64,000 bases of DNA from Monomorium pharaonis (taxonomy: Eukaryota > Arthropoda > Insecta > Hymenoptera > Formicidae), in contig NC_050468.1 of assembly GCF_013373865.1 (NCBI RefSeq), positions 18,308,774 to 18,372,773 of the forward strand, read 5' to 3'. A model generated the notes under the pieces. That model made no database searches and was not told the origin of the DNA. It was given only the letters and a program-made list of their open reading frames with translations. Made by a program: the position numbers and the translations under genes. Of this stretch, positions 1 to 14,300 are shown piece after piece. Each line of letters opens with the position of its first letter. The stretch's first letter is position 1.

Positions 1-3000
1 TGCAAAAATTTTTCTATATATCTATATATCAATCTTAAGGAATATTATATATTAATTATTACAATGAATAATGTAATATTAACTAAAATTTAATAGATAT
101 TTTTGTACCTATATCTACATCAATGTCTGAGAATTATCATCAATGGCTTTCTCGAGATAATTTATTTTCTAAGAGCAATTTTTCATAAAACGCAAAATTA
201 TGTGGATCTACTTTGTAAAGAGATACTGGACAAAATGAAATTATTTGTATCTTTGCGAAATTCGAGCAAAACTTTCTCTACGTCGCTTTGTGAATTGCAC
301 CCACAAAGCGGTATTCACATTGGTCCAGTATATCGTTCGAGGAATCGCTTGATAAGATACGAGAAAATACCGCTCATACGTCGATGCTTCAACAATATAA
401 TTCTCGAGCAGTTTGTCTAGAATTGTCGACAACACAGAATTCCGAGACAACAAACAGAAAACAAGCATATCTCAATAAGAAGGAAATTAAATTCTTAAAT
501 TCTGGAAGAGTAATGTTAAGTTAACTTAAATTGTACAAACAAATTTTTGTAAAATTCATATTTTATTTCATCTGAATAATGCTTTTGTAACTTATTTTAA
601 AAAAGTATTATCATAAAGTAGAAATAACACATACATAAAAAATTTACAAAAATTCTCACTTTTAATTAAACAAACTGATATTTTCTAAAATGTCATACAT
701 ATTGTTGTATTAAGAGTTAATTCTTAGACATTTATCATTGATATAGATATAAGTATAAAAAAATTTCCTAAATTTCAATTGTATTGTTCATTATAATAAT
801 CAATATTTAATATATTTATTCATACTAAAATTGTAAAAACAATTTTTCGCAATATTTATATAAAAAATTATTTTTATAAGAAAATATTTTAACAACAAAT
901 TTATTATTATATTATCGTAGAATTAGTTACACTTATTATGAATTTAATTATTAATTTGTACAAACTCCATCTTCACGTCAAAAATTTGAAAAGCTAGACA
1001 ATAAATTTTATTAATCGGACAATCAGCCATGGGAACGATCAATTCGCCAATAGCGCGTATGTTTGATCACGGAATGAGTCAGACAGCATGCCGGTGGCAC
1101 TTTAAGAACTAAGCGGAATACGAGGGACACTTTATGAGGAACACGCGCCAGCGGTGACGTTTATATCGGGGGAACGGTCTCGCACGACGACGGAAATGAG
1201 CCGACGTACGTCGCCCAATATATAGACGAAGATATAATTATGTATAATTTATGTACACCACTCGCGTGTTCATAGGCCTGTTCTTTTTAACTGAACTTCT
1301 TACACAGTTCATCTTTCCTCCTTTTCTCTTGCCATTGAAGAGAAAATAAACAGATGAACAAGAGATTCAGAACAGGTAAGAAGAACATATCTGATGATAC
1401 ACCGGGGTAAGAAAAGAGCGTAAAGAAGACGAACCTTCGCAGGGATTATCATTCCGTTTTCTTCGTCTGTTCTTTTGCTTTGTAAAGACGGTTTGAACTC
1501 CCATAAAATCCGGACTCTAAGATCTGCCGCGGAGGAGTAGAAGCCTCTCGAATTTGTCGTCCTAAAGTCGCGGATGTACGGCGCCGGTGACGCGTGAGAG
1601 ACGCATTTCTTTCGCTGTTCCTCGAGTTTCTTCGCGTTTCGGTGGATGCGGTTTCAGTTACCGTTAAAGTCATGAAAACAGAAATATCGTGAACGAAAAT
1701 CGACTCATATTACTAACTTAAGCCAAAAATTTATTTTTATAAATAAGTTTTAAAATGAAAGCATATTATTAAATAATATTAATAATTAATTTAAATAAAT
1801 TCAGTTTTTTCTGTAATAATCTAATAAAAATATAATATATTGGACTTATATTTTTCTTCTATATATGCAAAATATCTAAAGATTAAAATATCTTCCTTCT
1901 CGTTACAGACAATTTTTGATTGTTATTTCTTAAGTCGCAAACAACTTTTATAACATTTACGACTATATAAACTTCGTTTTCTCTTTCAATCTTTACCAGA
2001 TTTCCATCGCACCGAAAAATCAACTCGGCTTCTCGACAACGGAAGTCGCAAGTCAGCATCGCTATTATGAGCACATGTCTCTCGTTCTCGCGTCTTTTAA
2101 GCAATGGTAAAAATTTCAAACTAATATTTTAGAATCACATCGTTTATTATCCTTTTTTTTCATTGCAGTGTTGTTTCATCACACATCTATTTGTTTAACC
2201 ACGCGGAATTTAAATGCACCTGTTAATTTCTTTAGGTCGCAAAAATTACAAAAATCTGTTATAAATACTTTACATATTGATAAATAAAATAAAAAAAATC
2301 AAGAAAAAATTATAATAGTAACCAAAAAATGTTTTAATAAAATTCGTAGTGTTAGCAGTCAATCTTATTTTACCAATAATCCCCCAGAAAGAATGAAGAG
2401 AAAATTATATCAAAACATACAAACTCTTATACGCAGCAGACTCGAAGCATGACAAAGAAAATGTAAAATATTACAGCCTAACACAAAAAAAGTATCAATG
2501 AAACATTAACCGTTTTTTAGAGATTCACGATGATATAAATCTTATGACGTTATCAATGTCGCCATGTTGGTTCTTCTAAGAAACATAAAAAAGTTATCAA
2601 TGAGAAGACATTAGTCTGTTTTTAAAAAAATCACGACGATATAAATCTTATGATATTATCAGCGACGCAGTGTCGCCATACTAGTTCACCTAAGGAATAC
2701 AGACTCTAGAAAAATACACAGGTGCGAGGATGATGAGACTTGCAAGGCGATGCGACGATATTGGGAATGACGATGTGGTCTTCGCCACAAGTGGTGGTGG
2801 TGCCCGAGAGACGACGATGGTGTGTATGGAAGGGGGCAGAGGGAATAGAGGGAAAGTCCGTCTCTCGTCGGAGCGCGGCATCAGTCGACGATACCGCGCG
2901 AAACCCTACGTTCCACAAATCCGTCGGCCTTATTTTAACAACAGCCACTTTTACACAGCTTAGTCAGTTACTTCATTCCAATCGAAAAGCTATTCACGCG

Positions 3001-4794
3001 TGATCGGATTTTTGCACGCCAATCCTCGAGATCCGTTACCGCGTTCGGGTTTCATAAAAACGCGTTCCACTTTGTGACCTTTTTCCCGCAAAATATTTCA
3101 TTCTTTCACTTCATCTTCGTAATCACATTCGATTCATTCAATCGAGAAACTCGCGCGGAGTTTCGCTCACACTGTGGATTTACGCGACCACATGAAATCA
3201 TAAATCGGTCACGAGAGACAAGCCCATTAACTGACTTCGGTAATCATTCTATAGCGCATTCCTTATACTCGAAATTAAACGCAACCGAATATTATCCGAT
3301 GCACGCAATTCATTTGTCATTCGATCAGTTGTTATCTCGACATAATTATCTGCGGGTAATCTTGCAACCGCGTGAAAGCTTATACCGTTTATGATTTACA
3401 ATTAAAAACTGATTCTGACCGATGTAAGATTTATTTCTTACAATTAAGCTCTACTGACATTACTTTATTTCGCGCGTTTGTTCGTTTCAATATTATAACT
3501 CTTTAAATATCTGCCTGACTAAAAATCGACGGAAAAAATGAGTTAATTGACACGAAATTTATTTATTGCTTGTTTCTTTAAAAATATATATGATGTGTGT
3601 GTGTGAGTACACGTGCAAATAAAAATTAAAATTAGGAATCAAATTATATGGCATTTCTCTATTCAGCTTTTAATCACTTTTTTATAATTCTCCACACACT
3701 TCTTATCATATTGTTATCATAAAACACAAACTCGTAATTTAATCAATTAACAAAAAAAATATATTTTTTGATTATATTTATTAAATTACTACTGCGATAA
3801 AAACAAAAAAAAACAGCGCGCATAACGAATCATATATCGAAAGACATTGTTTTTGCCGAAGTTTAATTCTCCGTTCGATAAACGACGAAGGCTTTTAGAG
3901 AACGGCGAAATGTGTGCACGGAGGTTATCGAGCGATGCATTTATAGACATAATAAATCGCGGCGTTGCACAATGAGAGGAGCTCACGCTGAGAATTTATT
4001 AAAATCGAGCATTTACAGAGCCCAGCCTCATCTAAGCGCATTAACGGGAGCGAAACCGCCAATGGATCGACTCTCACGATACAATGGAGCAACGCGCGGT
4101 AATTTATAATAGCTGATTGGGCGAGCACGCCAAATTAATTCATCGTAATAACCCACGGGGAAAGTATCTCACGTCGGTCATATTTTACACAGCACCCGGA
4201 CAGCATCGCGAACAAAAAGTACACGATTAATCTTGACTCCAAAACTTGTGAAAGTGATAGTGGCAAAGCCGCAATTGAGATTGTCCGCAAAGCGACACAC
4301 GTTTCATTACTCTTCCTTTCGGATCAAGTCTGATATGCGAAACAAAAGAAAAATTAGAAAAGTTCTGTTATTGAACACAGTACCATTGATTTGTCGTGAC
4401 TGATATTAAAAACGTTTTAATCATTGTGTCATTCAAAGTTTATGTTCTATATCAAAGTAACTAATGTCGTGATCTAAACACCTCATCATCATTAACAAAA
4501 AATAATTAATGAAATATTTTAAATAACATGATTAATAATTAACTATTATGATGACTCAAGTTGAAGACAAACAAAAAGCTTCATATTAAACATCTTATAT
4601 AAGCATTTACGTATTTACTGCAGTAAATCTTTCATTATAATCACTTTTCAGTAGTTGTGAACCAGAGACAATCGCTATAAGAGTAAAAGTAATAAGAAAA
4701 ACAATAAGAAAAAGGACAGATTAGCTTCTCCTAACTCACCAAGGTGTGCGAAACGATATTAAGCATATAACAGGTGCGCTTCGTACATCGTTAA
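1..4794. other. 5' flank without recognised gene
   Basis: AT-rich sequence with GC-richer islands at about 1020-1230, 1440-1660, 2700-3000 and 3830-4140. None gives a convincing exon: ORFs are short and unlike known proteins. The islands could hold upstream exons, promoters or enhancers of MCT isoform A. A TCAGTAG at about 4647 could be an acceptor or an initiator for exon A. Confidence 0.5.
2487..2700. repeat. Imperfect tandem duplication, about 105 bp x2
   Basis: Two neighbouring copies share TATCAATGA, a CACGA(T/C)GATATAAATCTTATGA block and TGTCGCCAT(G/A). They differ by scattered substitutions and small indels. No coding content is seen. Confidence 0.7.
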
Positions 4795-5010
4795 ATCGTA
4801 CGGCAAACGTTGGCGTGCAGTTGTCGCGAAGAAACGCATGAGAAGAACGCACACTGCTGTCCGGACAATCGGCAGCATGTTTCTGACAAAACCTACACGG
4901 TCGCCGCCGATGCGTGCGACAGGAATGTATACGAACGCCGTTTACACGAACAGCACGCTCGGCAACGACACGGGTACGTAGCCGCGAAAGAAATCATTCT
5001 CCCGTCTGTG

Positions 5011-5362
5011 ATGTCGATATCCCGCGCGCTTTCCTGGCCGCTGTTGGACACGGCAGGCAAAAGAAGCTGCGCGGTTTCTGCCGACGACTCGTCCCCGAAA
5101 AAAAAGGAACGGCCGGCAGAAACGGTCAACGACGACATAGACAAAAGCAACATCGCGGCTGTTCAACCCGAAAGCAATCCCCAAGTGCAGGCGAAACGAC
5201 TATTGTGTCGGCACTACTATCCTGAAGGAGGTTGGGGATGGGTGGTCACTTTCGTCGGCACTCTCGTGCATATTCTGGGACCAGGCTTGCAGCTCTCTAT
5301 TCCGGCCACTGTCGCTTTGCCTGCTAAGGTCAAATTCTACCACCACCCATGGCACACAGCTG
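5011..5362 (+). CDS. MCT alternative first coding exon A (N-terminus + TM1)
   Basis: This exon encodes a cytosolic N-terminus of about 73 residues and then TM1 and the first external loop of the transporter. The signature RHYYPEGGWGWVV is visible, with GWGW at residues 74-77. The exon ends in phase 1 before a strong GTGAGT donor at 5363 and can join the acceptor at 52493 to give a G-W-L junction. ATG 5011 is the first ATG in frame. The frame is open back to 4795 with no ATG, so an upstream exon could extend the protein by up to about 70 residues; that stretch is rich in His and Cys. After the shared HILxxG part, TM1 differs strongly from versions B and C (LQLSIPATVALP against a HGAxG pattern) and has one extra residue. 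It could instead be a remnant of a separate MCT paralog, but signature, phase and donor favour an alternative exon. Confidence 0.8.
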
Positions 5363-8300
5363 GTGAGTCGAGATTCAAACAATTACGAATGTTACTCCAC
5401 GGAGATGATTAAAATCGTGCACAAATCGTACATCTTTACTACGCATCTCACACATTCGTTATTTAATATTTTCATATATTTATAAATTTTTTGCCGTATT
5501 TTTAAATTTTATTTTCCTCTCTTTGATCTTTTCATATTACAATAATAAGCAGTCTAAATAACTACTTAATAACGTTAAAATATAATAGAAATCTTATTTC
5601 TTTAGAAATCTATTTTTATTCATTAAAGCTAAAATAATTAAGAGACTTATTCTCTAAATTGCAATCAGTGTATTATCGCTAATTTAAATTTTAATAAAAA
5701 TATATTTATAAGAATTTTTTCTTGATGTACACCACCGTTTAAAATTTTGGAAAAAAATGTTTTTGCATTTCACGAAAAATTAACAAAGTCAATAAATTAT
5801 TTAAAATTTTAATTTTCTTAATTTACATATACATACAATGCAAACATATTGTAAGAAATATTTTTTCAAGTTCAATTAATTTTTTTTATATTTAAATGTA
5901 TCCCATCTTTTGGTGTTAATGATAGAGGCATTTTAGAATCGTTTACATAAGGTATTGCAGTTTTATCACAAATATCAATTTTATAATTCCGTAATATCTT
6001 TATAAGCCCAAGTTTAACATGATATCCAGCAAGGCGAGTTCCTGAAATTAAAGAGATATTGTGATACAAACTCATTACATTAATAATATGAACTAGATAC
6101 AAATCAAATTTCTTTGTTAAAAATATTTTTCAATTAAAAATGTTTTTACTACAAAAAAAATGGAAAGTGATGTTTAAAATTATTTCATTTTACCAATGCA
6201 ATTCCGTGGTCCATCGCCAAATGGTAAATAAGACATAGGATGTCTGCTTTGCACAGCTTCTTCATTAAACCTTTCTGGATCAATATACATACCGATATCG
6301 CCCAATTTATCTGGATGTTTCTTTAATTCACATAATTTATCAATAAAATCGTTTCTAATGACATTATTCGTTTCTCTGTAATCTATAGTTTCCCAGACAA
6401 TACGTGTAAAGAATTTGGTAATCTCCGTTTGTGGCAGAATGTAACCGAGCTTATTATAAAACTTAGGAAATGATGTTCTCAGTCCTAATCGTAACACTCT
6501 CTTCCAGGTCGGAGTCAATATTTTTCATCCCATGTTACAAAATTCACTATCTTTGTTCGACAATGCATTCATCTCGATCCCAAAGGCACAGCTGCCAACG
6601 ACATCCATCATATATTTGACTGCCAATTCACGGCATTCCACCGATTCGCTTTTGCTAACTACTTTTTCCATGTATTCGACAAGACAATCGGCACATTCTG
6701 ATATTAAAGAAAACATCTCCTTCACTTTACCTGGTGTAAAAACAGAAGACAATTTCGTCCTCAACGGTCGCCATCTTTTCGATTCCAAATTGAAAAGATT
6801 TTGTGTTACCGGCTCAACCTGTAATGCGATAAACGCAACTGTAACTAAGTAAATTTAACTCAAAATCAAGTTCTATTAATTTACAAAAATTTATATTTGA
6901 AATTTATTATAATCTTACAATTTTTAATAAATCTTGTCACGTATAAAACCTAATATTACACATAAACCATTAAAACACACCATACATATTTCCTCAAATA
7001 AACACGAAACATTTAAACTTTGTTTAAATTTCCAAAATATAAGAAATTCTTTTGTGCTCTTGTAAGAAGTTGTAATAAAAAGAATTTTTTTATTTTTAAT
7101 CTTGCTTGTGCCATTTTAATCGCTTATACTTTAGATAAACTTATAGAATAATAATAAAATTCTCATCTTTTCGGTAACGGGCAGCCCTCTATCAGGAAAA
7201 TGTTTGAAATCTTTAATAAGAACATCTTTAACAAGATCTAGATCTTTTACAATAAGAATGGGTGTCTTTTTCGAGAATATCCCAATCAAAGCTTCGTTTT
7301 TATATTCGTTATATATTTTCGTTACATAATCACCCAAATATGCCTTCACTAACAAAACGTCTTTAAGATTACCAAAACCCGGTATCGGTTGTGGACCCTG
7401 AACGCCACGTGACTTCCAAAAGTTAAAAGTTGATGTGAGGTAATAATAAAGAGCGATAATTACGGCAACAATACCGCATAGAATTTCGAAAAGTTCCATT
7501 GTCCAGCAACTGCTGATTGATTGATATTCACTATTTTAAAAAAGTAATGTGTTATTATATAAATCTCTATCTTAAAAAAATTATAAAGTTTAATTAAAAT
7601 ATGTCTTTAATAGAATATGAATTTAAACTACATTTGATAAAATTTTATCGACACTAAAATTATCGAGATAGTAAAATCATATTTTATGGGAAGACTGAGA
7701 AACTCGCTATTGAAATTACATCGTCGCTCAAACGTTCGATTTTTAACGCATATAATGAAATATTTGAGAGATAAAAGAAATAATAATAACCACTTAACAA
7801 TACAATAGGTATCGATAATATTTTATTCTCCTTGCAACAACGATAAAGCAATTTTTTTCAAAATACTTACATGCGAAGATAAAATTGCAGAAATTGTTTC
7901 TTTCTTATTTTCTGAGTGTTGATTCGACACTGATATGATTAATGCAAACGAAACACAAAATATCCGATTACAAATAGTAGTACGATGGACGGGTATCAAT
8001 GATGCTGCTGCGTACCGAATCGTATACAATTCATACACGGAAGAGTTTGGTAATGCAGAAGCACTCGGGACATAGTATATATAGTCTGAGCATTGCGGGA
8101 GTAGGGGTAAGGGGTTCGGAGGAAAAAGGCTAGCATGCTTTGAGTCATACCTTTCTCTCTCGTTCGCACACGTGTACAGCTATCCGTTATATTCAAATCA
8201 GTAAGTTCAAATTTCCACCGATGAATTTCAAAGCCACACAAAATGCAAAATCCGACCGTCAACCTCAACGTGGTGCACATTAAGTTACTTTGATGACGAC

Positions 8301-11300
8301 GGTATGATTGAATTAAACACAAATAAAATCTATGCAATATCATATTGATACCGTTTCATGGTATCCAAAAAATACTGTATTTGTTTGCTAAAATACCCTA
8401 AAATACAGTGTAAATTTCAAACTCATGTATAATCAACAAAAAACACGGTATCAACATGTATTTTTCTTAAATTGCTTAGAAAAAAATTAGCTTTAAAAAT
8501 CTGGATTAATATTAGCAAGATTTTAACAAAAAACTTGTGAAAAATAATAATAAACTTTTACCTTTTTCAATGAAAAAAAGCGTGTTTGCTTTTCATGCAA
8601 TATAAAAGATCACACTTAACAAATCAAACTTTCGCCTAAGAATTCTTAAAGTACGGTCTTTGCCCTTTAATTTAAAGAAAAGTTCATGTAATTTGGATGA
8701 TTTTTCGCATAGTTACGTCAGTCTGAATATTGTATAAAAATTTGGTCCAAATTTTTGTCACATTTCTTTTTTGCGCCAGTGTATATAGATATTTTTTCAT
8801 ACTTTAAAGAATGCTAAACTGACTGCCCGTCAAATTTGATCGAGATCGATAATGTAGAGTCATTCGATTATCCTTGTTTATAAAAAAATATTTGTTTTAA
8901 AATACAAATTATGTAGCTTATACGTACGAATAAATGACATCCCTCACTTCAGAATAGATTGAAGAATAAAACTATATATTCATCAAATTACGATTAAAGC
9001 CGTAAAAATAAGTTTTTTGTGTGATCAAATTTAAAAAAATCTGTAGTGAAAGCGTTTAGATAAATAAAATTTGATCACACAAATAACTTGTTCTTATGGC
9101 TTCTAATCGTAATTTGACGAATATAGTCTTATTCCTCAATCTATTCTGAACTGAGGTGTGCCATTCATTTGTACGTATAAGCTACATAATTTGTATTTTA
9201 AACCAAATATTTTTATAAATAAGAATAAACAAACGACTCTACGTTATCGACCTCGATCAAGTTTGACGGGCAGTTTAGCATCTTCTTAACTTTTTTAAAG
9301 AAGCAATGCAAAAATTATTTTTTAAATTAGTTTCTGTCTTTTTAGTATAACTATTATTTTTTATTTCAAACAATTTACAAAAGAAAAGAAATTGGTATAA
9401 TATATATTGACATATTTTATATATGTTTTTATGTAAAACATTTTTTCTGGGCTATCACCTATAATACAACAGTAATGCCAAACTTTTTTTCGTGTAGGTA
9501 AACTGATATCACCCACAATGTAATTCGATGTAATTCGAGATAACATTAAATGTTTAGATCATTTAAAATTATATACAAAATTATCTTTCTATCTCGACGA
9601 GACACGGGTAATTACGTTAGTCGCAGTTATTTGTGACACACCCCGTTGAAAAGATGAGATAAAAATCCAGGTGGTTATCCATATGGAATCCATACAAAAC
9701 CATCTAAAATCAATGGGAATCTATATACATGTAGATAACCATATGGTTTTCTAATCTTTTCAACGGGGTATTTATCTTCCTCGCATTGAGTGACTCTGCA
9801 GAACAGCAAATACTCAAAACATTCTCAATCGTTCATATGAAATGTTACATTACACTTATACACATTGATGCGTATGCGAATTTGGATGCTAAACAATAGA
9901 ACCTGATATCGCTTTATAACTATCTCCATCAATCAATAATCAATTTTATTAGATTCTCTCAGCTGTCTGACAATAAAGCGTTATTTGCCCAGCGACTTTC
10001 GACGTTTGTCGCTGACGTTTTTTATCGCCAACTTGTCGTTTCCCTAGAGTGAATTTTTGACCGACAAAATTCGCTCTGTGCTGAACCATTTACATGTTGT
10101 TGATAAGCAAATGAAGTCGCTAGCATTCGTAATGGCGACACGGAATGATATAACTTAAACCGCTATTGTCAAACAAAAAAATTTACAATTAGTCGTGAAT
10201 ACAAACTAGTCGTGAATTCGTCATTTTTTATTTTGTAATTCTAGTCTTAGAATTGTAAGCAACCTATGATTTCAATGTTTCGTTCAGTGAAAAAAATGTG
10301 CTCATCAAAGAGTTAATACAAAAATACAATAGCCTTAAAATGGAATGACTTTATTCATTTCTTAACAAGCGTCTTAATTTGTTAGTAAATTCGCTGATAA
10401 AATCGCTGATTTTTTTATTCGCTAGCGTCTACAATTTTAAGATCGCGGCGTCTATTAATCGCTACCATAAAGTTGAACATCTTAAATTTATCTTTTTTGT
10501 CAAATAAATGGTACCAGCGTAAAAAAAATCGCTTTGCCGCAAGTGAGCGATTTTCAAAACTTGTTAATATCTTGTATCGTCAGCCCGTCGTTTTCTTAGA
10601 GCGAATTTTTGACCGACAAAATTCGCTCTGTGCTGAACTATTTACACGTTGTTGATAAGCAGATGAAGTTGCTAGCATTCGTCATGGCGTCACAGAATGA
10701 TATAACTCGAGCCGCTATTGTCGAACGAAAAAGCTTACAATTAGTCGTGAATACAAATTAGTCGTGAATTCGTCATTTTTATTTTGTAATTCTAATCTCA
10801 GAATTGTAATCAGTCTCAAAAACTTTTGATTTCAATATTTCGTTCAATAAAAAAGTGTGCTCATTAAAGAATTAATGTAATATAAAAAGACAAAAGCCTT
10901 AAAAAATGTTTTCTTTTACAAAAAATGTTTCCAGGAATATGCATATTATTGCATAGAAAAATAAAAATTAATATTTTCAATAATTCGCATGTACAAAAAA
11001 TTATGAAACATTATGATTAAATAAATTATTAACATCTGAAATACATACAATTATACTATTATTACATAGTTTGACAAATAAAATGTACAAAAATCTCAAT
11101 TTGTGAAAACATTTTTCAACAAATCAAAACACGAATTCTCCGATATATTGTATTATATATCGTTAATTCTTTACATCTCAAATATATTTATTTTTATTCA
11201 TAATATGTAGAATAATAGTGATGAGTAATATAAAATATATAAAACGTATAAAATATAAATAATTTATCAATATTATCAATCTCCGTAGATCTTTAGAAAA

Positions 11301-14300
11301 AATTAGGATATTTTTATATAATTAAATATATTAAAAATACAAGTACTTTTATGTTATATGAATAAAATTATGAATTATTATTAAATAAGAAGATATAATA
11401 AAATATTAAGATCTACTCGGTAACACAAACATGAATGTCGATTAACACACAAAGCAAATTTATATCATTTTGTCAGGTATCTGAGACTTGCAAAAATAAG
11501 GAACAGAAATGTCCAATTCAATTATCTCGATGTTCTTCGCGACGATCGTGCCGGGAGTCGTTCAGAGACAAAAAGCAACGAAATGACTTTAATGCAGAAT
11601 CCGTGACAAACTTATGTTCTCTGTTCCCTAACAATGATCTAGGTTTTCTGAAAGCAACTTTGAGCCGTTGAGTTACCAAGAAAAGAAAGGAATTTGTCAA
11701 ATATTCCCGACCAATGATTCTTTTTCTTTAATTTTTTATGATAATTTTTATTTTTATTGATATCTGATATCTTCTCTTTATCTCAAAGAGAAAATTGTAA
11801 CACATATTTACAAAATAAATAAAAACCTTTTTATTACAAAATTATTTTTGGATAATTAGAAAGAAAACATAGGCTATTGAAAAAATAATAAAATACTAAT
11901 AATATAGAATCGTAGAAAAAAATATTGACTCTCTATAAAGTTAACATTTTATTTGCAAATTATCAAAGTAGAAAAATAAATTTTTTTCTTAAGAGTTTCA
12001 AAGAATTTAGTAAATAAAACTACTTCATATTTTTATCGAATTATTGTTTAACAAAAGATCATAAATGAAATCGTTGAATACGCATAAAATATGTATGAAA
12101 AATAAATATTTATAAAGTTGTACTTTTATTGATTGCCAAAATAAAATTGACTCGTGAACACCAATATTCTCTAAAATAAAAAACATTTATTAAATTAATT
12201 TGTGTTTATTAAATAATTGAGTTTAATTAATTCAATTAATGTAAGGCTTTATAAGGTAAAGATAAATTTAAATATTTTTATAGTTTATTTTGCAATCATA
12301 TAATTAATCACGATATATTAGCGCGCAAACATGATATTTACTGCATACATTTTATAGGCGCGATATAAACTTTTCCTTCTTAGTAATACTAGTAAACCAA
12401 AAGTCTCAATTAAAATGTAAATTTTATAACTTCAAGACAATACACAAGAAATGCGGAATATTCCGTGTGACATAACTTCTAAGACTGCGAACAATAAATA
12501 CGAAACGTGGCAAGAAATGGATGTCTTGTACATAACTTTACAAGTGTCAACGATGAATCGCGATGAGTAAGTGTAAAATAATTTGGGGTAGAACGTCTAA
12601 CAAAGAGGCTTATCAAGAAATATTATGACAAAGCAATTTATAAACGCATTAGTCTTATTCAATCTTCCATAGTATTACTATATTTTTAAGAAAATTATTC
12701 ATTATCTTTCTTTTTGTATAGTACATAACAAAGATATATTAGGTGATATTAATTTGATAGATTACATAATACAAATCAATCAATTGTAATATTACACTTT
12801 TTAATATATATAATAATATTTTAATTTTTATAAATGTTATATATATTTATTACATGTATTAAATTATATATATTGTATTTATTATATATATTAATTTTTT
12901 ATAAGCTCCTTTAATAATAAATAACATTATTATAATTTAGATATATCTATTTTTCAGAAAATTTACCCACACATAAGTTTAATTCGCATATATATCGTAA
13001 ATAAAATAATAACATCAAAAGTCGGACGATAATTGTATTACTATAAGGAGGGAAAGTCTATAATCACGCCTATAGGAGAAAAATCTATATGGCAACTTTG
13101 GTTCTTGAATTTGTGATACAGTGAATAGTGTCTTGAACTACGTTCTGTCAGGCATCGCCTCTTGAACTACGTTCTGTCAGACATGACATTCTGATCGTGT
13201 AATAGCTTCTTGACGTTTGCTTTGTCTGGAGGACACTACTTCCTGCCAACTGCTCGCGTCTTTTATAAGGAGCCATATCGAATCAACACGTAATAACGAG
13301 TTTGAAACATGACATGCAAAAAAGCGTTGATGACGTCCTAACGAAATGGCAAACGAATAATACAAGCGTGACACGAGCATTTGGTTAAAGCAGACCAATC
13401 TTTAACGAGTAATCCTTAACCCCTTACAAACTGCAAATCATTCTCGTAATGGATAAGTTTATCTTGAGCAGATTATGTTTTACAATAATTCTCATGATTG
13501 TCATGTCTCTTTAATTTTCTTACAAGCATGAAAAATTACTTGAAATTATTTTAAAGGATTACATTTTAATTTAATTACAATTAAATATTATTTAAACAAA
13601 ATATTAAAAATATTTCATATATTTGTTGCACATTTATGCGTGTTGTAAGTAAAAAGATAAAAACTGTAATCACAATGCGTAGAATGTTTTCACGACTAAA
13701 TGAAATAACGAATGGACAATAACGATGAAAAATCTCGTTAAAGCCCTTTTTTCAAAGATAAAATTAAGTTTTCATAATCTACTTTCTGTGGATATTTATC
13801 GATCCCGGCCTAATAAAATATCCGCTTAATCCGTAGATATATAACTACAATGGCAGCTGCGCGCTTCCTCAATTCATATATTCCGAGCAACGAGAGAATA
13901 ATGTCCACAAAAAAAAGGAAAGAAATGAAACGGGCAGGGCTTTACGGGGAAGGGATCGTCAAAAGAGTAAGATTCGCGAAGGGATATTTCATGAAAAATA
14001 AAAAGGTTAAGATTATCACGGCAATTTACATTTTTATTTCTCACGTAAGAAAAAGACTGCCTAAAATGTTGATATATGAGCGAAAACAAGCTTGATTATG
14101 TAACCAGAGATAAAAGTCACGAAGAATGATCAAGACTAATAATAAGATACTTTTGAAAGTTCGTTTGCCCTCACTTGTTCAAGAAAGCTTTCGCGCCGGC
14201 ATTATTTTAAGCCTATTGAAGAAAAGAGTAAATTACGCACAAAAGTGTTGTAATACATTGTAATGCAGCTTCGCCTTTCACACGTTCAGCTTATATGGAA

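Noticed and set aside
2690..3003. Several overlapping ORFs on both strands
   Set aside because: They overlap in four frames, a sign of a low-stop GC patch rather than coding sequence.
8340..8790. Possible Tc1/mariner-like element (GATACCGT / ACGGTATC ends, and GCGCCAGTGTATA at 8774)
   Set aside because: The inverted words are short and the supposed outer ends do not match each other. No transposase remnant.
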